From positions 124,001 through 188,000 of the forward strand of contig NZ_PZKC01000006.1 of the NCBI RefSeq assembly GCF_003034845.1: a stretch of 64,000 nt of DNA, read 5' to 3'. This document shows, piece after piece, positions 27,277 to 37,100 of this stretch (the stretch's first letter is position 1; the number at the start of each line of letters is the position of its first letter). A model generated the notes under the pieces. It did no database searches. It was not told the DNA's origin and saw only the letters and a program-made list of their open reading frames with translations. Origin of the DNA: Pseudothauera lacus (GTDB lineage Bacteria > Pseudomonadota > Gammaproteobacteria > Burkholderiales > Rhodocyclaceae). A program made the translations under genes and the position numbers.

Positions 27277-28059
27277 TCAGACGCTGCGCCGGCGCCGCAG
27301 CGCCAGCATGCCAAGCATGCCGAGACCCAGCAGGGCGAGCGAGCCGGGTTCGGCCACGGTGCTCGGCGGCGGGGGCGGACGGACGCTGCCGGTGACGCCG
27401 GCGATCTTGATGAAATCATGACGGCCGTCACCGGTGGTGATCGCAGCACCGCCCGAGGTGGCCTCGAAGGAACCGGCGCCGATCAGCCAGAAACTGGAGT
27501 AGATCGGCGTGGCCGTAGCGATGTCGCGCGTCCCGGTGCTGCCGCTGACGTTGGCGACGATTTCCCAGCCGTTGTTGAGCAGCTGGCTGTAGGACAGGCC
27601 GCTCATGCTCGACGCCGAGAACGGGTCGCTGCCGGTGTAGGCAAGCACGAAAAGGTCGGTCTGACTGCCGACATTCTTGAAACTGGTCGAGCAACTCCCC
27701 CACCAGGTGCAGGAAGTCTGATTGGCCCATGCTTCAGACCAACCCACACCGATCTTGCTGAGATTCACTGCTTCGCTGCCGAAATCGAGCAACAGGCTCT
27801 CGAAGCGGGTGTGGTTGTCGAGCGCGTGCTGCGGGGAGCTGGTCGGCTCGCCCGAATAACTGGCGCCGACACCACCGCTCCAGTTCGTCACCGTACCCGC
27901 ACTGAGCAGATTGGTCGTGTTCGACGCGGTCCAGGCGCTGACATTCACCCCAGAAGAACCCGAAGTAAGGCTCCAGCTCTGGTCGACCCCGGCGTGAGCG
28001 AGACCGGCAGCGAGGCTCAGCGCGGAGGCGGCCAGCAAGCGGGAAGGGCTGAAAGTCAT
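27277..28059 (-). CDS. PEP-CTERM sorting-domain exported protein
   Basis: This 260-residue protein starts at ATG 28059, with GAGG in front, and has a Sec signal peptide (residues 1-23, cleavage after GLAHA). The mature part is rich in Ser, Thr, Gly and Trp with no recognised catalytic motif. The C-terminus has the tripartite exosortase signal: AEPGSLALL, a hydrophobic helix and RRRRSV. It should be cleaved by an exosortase and end up in the envelope or matrix. The exosortase is not in this window; the system's TPR protein PrsT is encoded about 22 kb away. Two cysteines near the middle may form a disulfide. Confidence 0.85.
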   Translation of the reverse strand: MTFSPSRLLAASALSLAAGLAHAGVDQSWSLTSGSSGVNVSAWTASNTTNLLSAGTVTNWSGGVGASYSGEPTSSPQHALDNHTRFESLLLDFGSEAVNLSKIGVGWSEAWANQTSCTWWGSCSTSFKNVGSQTDLFVLAYTGSDPFSASSMSGLSYSQLLNNGWEIVANVSGSTGTRDIATATPIYSSFWLIGAGSFEATSGGAAITTGDGRHDFIKIAGVTGSVRPPPPPSTVAEPGSLALLGLGMLGMLALRRRRSV

Positions 28060-28721
28060 CAAAACCTCGGTAAAAAGCAATCTCACGCCTGATTAGCAAA
28101 AATCAAGCCAAGAAACATAACCGATTACAATCAGAGACTTGCCGAGCGACGTGGGCAGTACGCGGGAAAAATGTAAAAAAATCCGACAGCCCATACCTTG
28201 CTGCGCGCGATCGAGCCCGAATCGAGTTGTGTGCGCGTAGTCGCGCACACAGGCTGGTCAGGGAATCAATTGAATCCGGGTTGCCGTGACCGGTGCACAG
28301 GGCGCAGTCCGAAGCGCCGACCACGGCGGTGGCCGTCAGACGGCCAGTCTCAACTCCTTCTTCTGCTCGGCCAACAGGGTCATGTTCAGGTCGGCGCATC
28401 AAAAGCAAAAAGGCCTGCACCATCCGGGCATCTGTGCGGCAACGAACAGATGTGCCCGCAGTCCGGCCTGTACTGTCGGTACAGCCGGATCAAGGGAATG
28501 AGACGCTTCGGCAAGCGGATGCACGAGAGTACGTTGCGCAGCGCGCACAGAAATCGTTCATGCAGCAGGCCTTCCGACACCATCGCCGACGAAGCCGGCA
28601 AGTGGACTGGACGCTCGACACACGGTTGAGCGTATTGCAGGACAGGCCTGGCGGATCGCCCCCGACTGCGCAGAGGAGTCTCCTCATCAACGGCCTGCCA
28701 AGGATGATCCAGGAGAACCAA
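28060..28721. other. Intergenic region upstream of the phosphoketolase gene, with a strong hairpin
   Basis: No convincing gene is seen in these 660 bp. The left part is AT-rich and should hold the promoter of the divergent PEP-CTERM gene. At 28228-28251 there is a perfect 10-bp inverted repeat (TGTGTGCGCG, loop TAGT, CGCGCACACA) with no U-tract, so it is more likely an operator or RNA structure than a terminator. The reading frame of the phosphoketolase is open further upstream but that stretch is not protein-like. Confidence 0.5.
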
Positions 28722-31109
28722 ATGGCCTCGACCACTGCCGCACTTGACCACGGGACACTTGCGCGCATGGACGCCTGGTGGCGCGCCGCCAACTATCTGT
28801 CGGTCGGGCAGATCTATCTGCTCGACAATCCGCTGCTCAAGGAGCCCCTTCGGCGCTCCCACATCAAACCGCGACTGCTCGGTCACTGGGGGACCACCCC
28901 GGGACTGAACTTCATCTACGTTCACATGAACCGGCTGATCCAGCAACAGGATCTGTCCATGATCTTCATTGCCGGCCCGGGTCACGGCGGACCGGCGGTG
29001 GTCGCCAACACCTGGCTTGAGGGCAGTTACAGCGAGTTGTACGCCGACATCTCGCAGGATGAGGAAGGCATGCGTCGCCTCTTTCGCCAGTTCTCGTTTC
29101 CGGGAGGCATCCCGAGCCATGCTGCACCGGAGACCCCTGGCTCCATCCATGAAGGCGGCGAACTGGGTTACGCGCTGCTGCACGCCTACGGGGCGGTATT
29201 CGACAATCCTGATCTGATCGCCTGCTGTGTGGTTGGGGACGGTGAAGCTGAAACCGGCCCCCTGGCCACTTCCTGGCATTCAAACAAGTTCCTCAATCCG
29301 CGCAGCGACGGTGCGGTGCTACCGATACTGCACCTCAATGGCTACAAGATCGCCAACCCAGCCATTCTCGCGCGGATCAGCAACTGCGAGCTCGAACACC
29401 TGATGACCGGCTATGGCTACCAGCCCCACTTCGTCGAAGGCGAGGACCCAAAAGTCATGCACGCGCTAATGGCGGCGGCAACCGACGCAGCAATTGTCGA
29501 GATTCGGGCGATCCAGCATGAAGCGCGGGCTGGGGGTGACCAGAGCCGCCCCCTCAGCCGTCCGCGGTGGCCGATGATCATACTGCGCTCGCCCAAGGGG
29601 TGGACCGGCCCGAGGGCAGTAGACGGCAGAAAAAGCGAGGGATTCTGGCGTTCCCACCAAGTCCCGTTCGGGGAGATGGATAACCCCGACCATATCCGCC
29701 TGCTCGAAGATTGGATGCACGGATATGGCCCGGAAGCACTGTTTGAATCCGACGGCAGCTTGCGCGCCGAACTCGCGGCACTCGCACCTGCCGGCACTCG
29801 CCGCATGGGGGCCAACCCCCACGCCAACGGCGGCACCCTGCTGCGCGACCTGCGCTTGCCCGACTTTCGCGACTACGCGGTGGTCGTGCCCGCACCCGGC
29901 AGCGTGCGAGCGGAGGCGACCCGTGCGATGGGGACGTATCTGCGCGACGTGATGCGACGGAACATGACCAACTTCCGCGTGTTCGGCCCCGATGAGACCG
30001 CCTCCAACCGCCTCGGGGCGCTGTTCGAGGTCACCGACCGGACGTGGATGGATGCGCGTTTCGACTACGACGAGCACCTCGCGCCCGACGGGCGGGTCGT
30101 GGAAATGCTCTCCGAACACGCCTGCGAGGGCTGGCTGGAAGGCTATCTGCTCACCGGGCGGCACGGCTTGTTCTCTTGCTACGAGGCCTTCATCCACATC
30201 ATCGACTCGATGTTCAACCAGCACGCCAAGTGGCTCAAGGTGTGTGGCGAAATCGCGTGGCGGCGCCCGATCGCCTCGCTCAACATCCTGCTCACCTCGC
30301 ACGTCTGGCGCCAGGACCACAACGGCTTCTCGCATCAGGATCCGGGTTTCATCGACCATGTGGTGAACAAGAAAGCCGACATCATTCGCGTCTATCTGCC
30401 CCCCGATGCCAACACCCTGCTGGTGGTCACCGACCAGTGCCTGAGAAGCCGCGATCTGGTAAATGTCATCGTGGCCGGCAAGCAACCCGAACGCCAATGG
30501 CTCGACATGGACGCCGCGATCGACCATGCCGGCGCCGGGATCGGTCTGTGGGAATGGGGGTGCAGCGATCAGGGCGGCGAACCGGACATCGTGCTGGCGG
30601 CCGCCGGCGACGTACCCACGCTGGAGATGCTCGCCGCCATCGACATCCTGCGCGAACTCACCCCCGAGCTGAAGATCCGCTTCATCAACGTAGTCGATCT
30701 GATGACGCTGCAGCCCCGGGAAGAACATCCGCACGGCCTGTCCGACGCCGAGTTCGTGTCGCTGTTCCGCCCCGCCACCCCCATTCTCTTTGCCTACCAC
30801 GGCTACCCGTGGCTGATTCACCGCCTGACCTACCGGCGCAGCAACCACGGCAATCTGCACGTGCGCGGCTACAAGGAGGAAGGCACCACCACCACGCCCT
30901 TTGACATGGTGGTGCTCAACACCCTGGATCGCTTCCACCTGGTGATCGATGTCGCCACCTGGGTACCGAAGCTGCACCCCCGCGCCGCGCACATCAAGCA
31001 GCTCATGCGCGACCGGCTCAACCAGCACACCCGTTACATCCACGCGCACGGCGAGGACATGCCCGAGATCCGCGACTGGGCATGGCCGGCCCGACTGCCG
31101 GGGGCCTGA
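28722..31109 (+). CDS. xfp: Phosphoketolase (xylulose-5-phosphate/fructose-6-phosphate)
   Basis: This 795-residue thiamine-diphosphate enzyme has AGGAG 6 bases before ATG 28722. It splits xylulose-5-P (and usually fructose-6-P) with phosphate into acetyl-phosphate plus glyceraldehyde-3-P (or erythrose-4-P). The first family signature is [20 protein letters not shown] (about residues 83-102). The TPP-binding motif is [20 protein letters not shown] (about 170). C-terminal segments such as [15 protein letters not shown] and [14 protein letters not shown] are also typical. No xylose or acetate kinase gene adjoins it. The stop is 3 bp before the giant glucan-synthase-like gene, which implies co-transcription. 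Confidence 0.95.
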   Translation: MASTTAALDHGTLARMDAWWRAANYLSVGQIYLLDNPLLKEPLRRSHIKPRLLGHWGTTPGLNFIYVHMNRLIQQQDLSMIFIAGPGHGGPAVVANTWLEGSYSELYADISQDEEGMRRLFRQFSFPGGIPSHAAPETPGSIHEGGELGYALLHAYGAVFDNPDLIACCVVGDGEAETGPLATSWHSNKFLNPRSDGAVLPILHLNGYKIANPAILARISNCELEHLMTGYGYQPHFVEGEDPKVMHALMAAATDAAIVEIRAIQHEARAGGDQSRPLSRPRWPMIILRSPKGWTGPRAVDGRKSEGFWRSHQVPFGEMDNPDHIRLLEDWMHGYGPEALFESDGSLRAELAALAPAGTRRMGANPHANGGTLLRDLRLPDFRDYAVVVPAPGSVRAEATRAMGTYLRDVMRRNMTNFRVFGPDETASNRLGALFEVTDRTWMDARFDYDEHLAPDGRVVEMLSEHACEGWLEGYLLTGRHGLFSCYEAFIHIIDSMFNQHAKWLKVCGEIAWRRPIASLNILLTSHVWRQDHNGFSHQDPGFIDHVVNKKADIIRVYLPPDANTLLVVTDQCLRSRDLVNVIVAGKQPERQWLDMDAAIDHAGAGIGLWEWGCSDQGGEPDIVLAAAGDVPTLEMLAAIDILRELTPELKIRFINVVDLMTLQPREEHPHGLSDAEFVSLFRPATPILFAYHGYPWLIHRLTYRRSNHGNLHVRGYKEEGTTTTPFDMVVLNTLDRFHLVIDVATWVPKLHPRAAHIKQLMRDRLNQHTRYIHAHGEDMPEIRDWAWPARLPGA

Positions 31110-31112
31110 GCA

Positions 31113-34100
31113 TTGAAACGCGCGCCTCAATTCGTCGAATCCTGGCGCACGCTGAAGGCACGCTTTGGCGCGCGCACGGCCCTGCCTGCATCCCCTGACG
31201 ACGAGTTGCCGCTGCGCTCCGAGCTCTTCAGCGCCGACCAGATGGTACAGCACGGCAGGACATTGGCGGCGGCGCACCAAGTGGTACGCGCGTACGCACC
31301 GGACCGCCTGCTGGCCCGCCTGGCAGCGAACGAGTCGGCCCTGGTCGGGGTATCCAGGCGCCTGACCGAAGCCGTCACCGAGAACCGCCGCATCACCCCG
31401 GCCGGCGAATGGCTGCTGGACAACTTCTATCTCATTGAAGGACAGATCAATACCGCCAAGCGGCACCTGCCCAAGGGCTACAGCCGCGAACTCCCCCGTC
31501 TGGCGCAAGGACCGTCGGCCGGCTGCCCGCGCGTCTATGACCTCGCGCTGGAGCTCGTCGCCCATGGCGATGGCCGGGTGGACACCGACAGTCTCAGCCG
31601 CTTCGTAACCTCCTACCAAAATGTCGACACCCTTCAGCTCGGCGAACTGTGGGCGATTCCGATCATGCTGCGGCTGGCGCTGATCGAGAACCTGCGCCGT
31701 GTCGGGGTGCGTGTCGCCACGGCGTGGGACGAGCGCAACCTGGCCGACACCTGGGCGGACCGGATGATCGAGACCGCAGAGCAGGATGCGAAGAACCTGA
31801 TCGTGGTGATTGCCGACATGGCACGCTCCAACCCGCCGATGGCTAGCGCCTTCGTTGCCGAGCTTGCGCGCCGCCTGCAGGGGCGAGGGCCGGCGCTGAC
31901 GCTTGCACTGTCATGGATCGAGCAGCGCCTGGCCGAAGCGGGCCTGACCACAGAGTTGATGGTGCAGTCGGAGAGTCAGCAGCAAGCAGCCGATCAGGTG
32001 TCGATCAGCAACAGCATCGGCAGTCTGCGTGCGCTGGGGGCGATCGACTGGCGCGCCTTCGTCGAGAGCATGAGCGTGGTCGAGCACACCCTGGTCGAGG
32101 ACCCGGGAGGCGTCTATGGCCGGATGGACTTCGCCACCCGCGATCGCTACCGCCATGCCACCGAGCGGATCGCGAAGCGGGGCCGCCTGTCCGAGGTCGA
32201 GGTTGCGCGCAAGGCGCTCGAACTGGCGCGCGCGGCAGCAGACAGCGGCGCCGGGGAGCGCCAGGCGCATGTCGGCTACTACCTGATCGACCGCGGCATG
32301 CCGCGCCTCGAGCGGGCGGCGCAGATTCGTCCGGGCGCTCTCGACATCTTGCGCAGACTTGCAGACCGGCATCCCTTGCTGCCCTATCTGGGCGCGATCG
32401 CCTTGATCGCACTGACCGTGACCGCAGGACTGCTGACACAGGGCGGGATTGAGCACGTCGCGCTATGGGTGTCCGTGCCGACTACCGTTCTCGCGCTGCT
32501 CGCGGCGAGTCAGCTCGCGGTCGCACTGGTGAACTGGCTCGCAACCCTGTTGGTGACCCCGCAACCCTTGCCCCGCATGGACTTCTCGAACGGCATCCCG
32601 CCGCGCTCGCGCACGCTGGTGGTAGTCCCGACGATGCTTTCCAGCGCCGCAGCCATCGAGAGCCTGGCGGAGGCCCTGGAAGTGCGCTTCCTGGCGAACC
32701 GCGACGAATGTCTGCACTTCGGCCTGGTGACGGACTTTCTGGATGCGCCGCAGGCCTCGCTTGCCGAGGATGAAGCGCTGGTGCAACGGGTCCAGGCAAG
32801 GATAGAGGCGCTGAACCTGAAGTACGCCAGCACCAGGGGGCTCATCGGCAATGACCGCTTCTTCCTGTTTCATCGCCCGCGGAGGTGGAACCCCCATGAG
32901 CGGATCTGGATGGGGTACGAGCGTAAGCGCGGCAAGCTGGAGGACGTGATCGCGCTGCTGCGCGACTGCGCGGCGGGTGTACACGAACCGGCCCGCGACG
33001 CCTTCGCGCTCGTGGTCGGTGACACCGCGGCGCTGTCCGAAGTGAGCTACATCATCACGCTGGACACCGATACACAGCTGCCGCGCGATGCGGCAAACCA
33101 GCTGGTCGGGGCCATGGCGCACCCGCTGAATCGCCCGCACTACGACCCGGTCAAGCGCCGCGTCACGGAGGGTTATGGCATTCTTCAACCACGCATCGCA
33201 ATCAGTCTGCCGAGCACCAACCGCTCCCGCTATGCGCAACTCCATGGCGGGGAGCCGGGTGTCGATCCGTACACACGCGCCGTATCGGACGTGTACCAGG
33301 ACGTGTTCGGCGAAGGCTCGTTCATCGGCAAGGGCATCTTCGATGTCGACACCTTCGAACAGGCACTGGGCGGATGCCTCCCCGAAAACCGGATTCTCAG
33401 CCACGATCTGCTGGAAGGCTGTTACGCACGCGCCGGACTGCTGAGCGACGTGTGCCTGTACGAGGACTATCCGGCACGCTACAGCGTCGATGTCAGCCGG
33501 CGCCACCGCTGGATTCGCGGTGACTGGCAGTTGACCACGTGGCTGCTGCGGCGCGTGCCGTGCGGGTACGAAGACGGTGGCGGCCCATATCACCGCAAGA
33601 ATCCGCTTTCGACGCTATCGCAATGGAAGCTGGCCGACAACCTGCGGCGCAGCCTGGTGCCAGCCACACTGACGCTGCTGCTGCTGCTGGGGTGGACCGC
33701 CTTGCCTGCGGCATGGCTGTGGACCCTGGCGGTACTGGGCATATTGCTGATCCCCACCATGTGCCTCACCGCGGTCGACCTGTGCGGCAAGTCCGACGAG
33801 GTGCTGTTGCGCCAGCACCTCTCGGCTGTTGCACACTCGGCCGTACGTCGCACCATGCAGGTCGGGTTCGAGCTTGCCTGTCTTCCCTACGAGGCGTGCT
33901 TCAGTCTGGACGCGATCGTGCGTACCCACTGGCGGCTGCTGGTGACCCACCGCCGGCTGCTCGAATGGAAGCCGTCGGGCGAGATCGATCGCGAGTCGGC
34001 GAGCCCCGCCCACAACGACCTGGCCCAGGCCTGGCGGAGGATGTGGGTCGGTCCCGCCACCGCTTTCGCAATGGCTGGCTGGCTTGCCGTTGCCGACCCG

Positions 34101-37100
34101 GCGGTGTTGCTCGTGGCCGGACCGATCCTGCTCCTGTGGCTCCTGTCACCGTTCGTCGCTTGGTGGATCAGCCGCCCGCTGATACGCCGCAAGGCGAGCC
34201 TGAGTGGCTCCCAGGTGCACTTCCTGCGCATGTTGTCGCGGCGCACCTGGGGGTACTTCGACCGATTCGTCGGCCCGGACGATCATTGGCTGCCACCCGA
34301 CAACTACCAGGAATATCGAGTTGCCGCGATAGCACACCGCACCTCGCCGACCAACATGGGACTGGCGTTGCTGGCGAATCTGGCAGCCTACGACTTCGGC
34401 TATCTGACCGCCGGGCGGCTGCTGGAGCGAAGCGCCAACACACTGCGCACGATGGCCGCGCTCGAACGCAACCGGGGGCACTTCTACAACTGGTATGACA
34501 CGCAGACCTTGAAGGCGCTGCCGCCGCTGTACATCTCGACGGTGGACAGCGGCAATCTCGCCGCCCACCTGCTGACCCTGCGCGCCGGACTGCTGGCGCT
34601 ACCCGATCACAAGGTACTGGGGGCGCAGTGGCTCGACGGGCTGGCCGACTGCCTTGCCGTCCTGGAGCAGGTGGCGGGTGACGCGGGCACGCCCATTGCG
34701 CTCCGCCTGACAGGCTTGCGCACGGAACTGGAGCTGCTTTGCGCCGCCCCGCCGGCGACCGTGGCACAGGCACATTCGTCCTACTCGGCGCTGGCAAGAC
34801 GCGCTGCGGAGCTTGCGCAGTTGGCTGCCGCGGACCGCGGTGCCAGCGAAGACACCGGACCGGACGGCGACTTCGCCTGGTGGGCGGACGCACTTGCCCG
34901 CCAGTGTCAGGCGCTGCCCGATGAACTCGATGAACTCGCCGACGGCACTGCACACCGAACAGGCGACAAGCTTCCGAGCCTGCGGGAGCTCGCCGCGGCC
35001 GGGAGCGAGCGGGCGCGTGAGCGGATCGCAGCGATCGAGCGTATGGCTGCGCAAGCCTTCGAGTTGGCGCGCATGGACTTCACTTTCCTGTACGACCACA
35101 CGCGCCACCTGCTCGCCATTGGTTACGACGTCTCCGCGCAACGCACCGATGCGAGCTACTACGACCTACTGGCCTCGGAAGCGCGCCTGAGCAGCTTCGT
35201 GGCCATTGCCCAGGGGCAAATCCCCCAGGACAACTGGTTCGCACTCGGGCGGCTGCTCATCGATGCGGCTGGAGAACCGGTGCTGCTGTCGTGGGGCGGT
35301 TCGATGTTCGAGTATCTGATGCCGCTGCTGGTGATGCCGACCTACGACAACACGCTGCTCGAGCGCAGCTGCAGTGCGGCCGTGGCGCGCCAGATCGCCT
35401 ACGGCAACCAGCGCGGCGTACCGTGGGGCATGTCGGAATCCGGCTACAACACCGTCGACGCCCAGTTGCAATACCAGTACCACGCCTTCGGCGTTCCGGG
35501 GCTGGGACTCAAGCGCGGGCTAGCCGACGACGTCGTGGTAGCCCCCTATGCTTCGGTGCTCGCGCTAATGGTGGCGCCCGAGCATGCCTGCCAGAACCTG
35601 CAGCGACTCGCCGCGGCGGGTTTCCTCGGTCGCTTCGGCTTCTTCGAAGCGATCGACTACACGCCGGCACGGCAGCGTCGCGGACAGACGCACACCGTGG
35701 TGCGTTCATTCATGGCTCATCACCAGGGCATGAGCCTGCTGGCGCTGGCCTACCAGATCCTGGACCGCCCGATGCAGCGCCGCTTCGAATCGGAGCCCTT
35801 GTTGCAGACGGTCATGCTGCTGCTCCAGGAACGGGTTCCGCGGGCCTCCACGCTGTTCTCCCATACCGCCCAGCTGTCCGCGGTGCATTCCACCGCGGAG
35901 GCGGCCCAGACCCCGATGCGCGTGTTCGCCACCCCGGATACGCCCAGCCCGGAGGTTCAGCTGCTGTCCAACGGCCGCTACCATGTGCTGATCACCAACG
36001 CGGGCGGTGGCTACAGTCGCTGGAAGGGCCTGGCCGTTACACGCTGGCGCGAGGACGGTACCTGCGACAACTGGGGCAGCTTCTGCTATATCCGCGAGAC
36101 GACGGGTGGATCGACCACGCTGGCGAACGGTGCGTACTGGTCGAGCGGCTACCAGCCGACGCGCAGGAAGCCGCTGGATTACGAAGCGATCTTCTGCGAG
36201 GGGCGGGCCGAGTTCCGCCGCCGCGATGCAACCGCCGATGGCGAAGGCGAGTTCGAGACCTACACCGAGATCGTCGTCTCGCCCGAGGACGACATCGAAC
36301 TGCGCCGGGTACGCATCACCAACCGCTCACGGCAGCGCCGCGAAATCGACCTCACAAGCTACGCCGAGGTGGTGATTGCGCCACAAACTTCGGACGCACT
36401 CCATCCGGCCTTCAGTAATCTCTTCGTGCAGACCGAGATCCTGCGCGAACACAACGCCATCCTGTGCCGGAGGCGCCCGCGCTCGGTTGCCGAGAATCCG
36501 CCGTGGATGCTGCACCTGATAGCGGTTCATGACGGCGAGGCGGGCGAAATGTCCTTCGAAACCGATCGCCAGCGCTTCATCGGCCGCACCGGCAGCACTG
36601 CCGAGCCGTTAGCGATGAGCGCGCCGGGGACGCTTTCGGGTACCGACGGCGCGGTGCTGGACCCCATTGTCGCGATTCGCTGCCCGATCGGACTCGAGCC
36701 ATACCAGTCGGTAACCATCGACATTGTGTCGGGCATTGCCGAGAGCCGCGAGATGGCGCTCGGCCTAGTCGGGAAGTTCCAGGATCGGCATCTCGCCGAC
36801 AGGGTCTTCGAGCTGGCATGGACCCACAACCAGGTGGTGCTCCAGCAGCTCAACGCCAGCGAGGGCGACGCACAACTCCATGCACGCCTTGCCGCCGCCG
36901 TCATCTTCGCCAGCCCCGGACTGCGCGCCGCCCCCTCGGTGCTGGCGATCAATCACCGCGGGCAGTCCGCGCTTTGGGGCTATGCCATCTCCGGCGATCT
37001 GCCGATCGTGCTGCTGCAGATCAAGAATGCGGCAAACATCGACCTCGTACGCCAACTCGTGCAGGCCCATGCCTACTGGCGGCTGAAGGGGCTGGCAGTG

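Noticed and set aside
28293-28721. In-frame N-terminal extension of the phosphoketolase
   Set aside because: The extension is Arg/Ser-rich with no similarity to the family. ATG 28722 has AGGAG at the right distance and gives the normal length.
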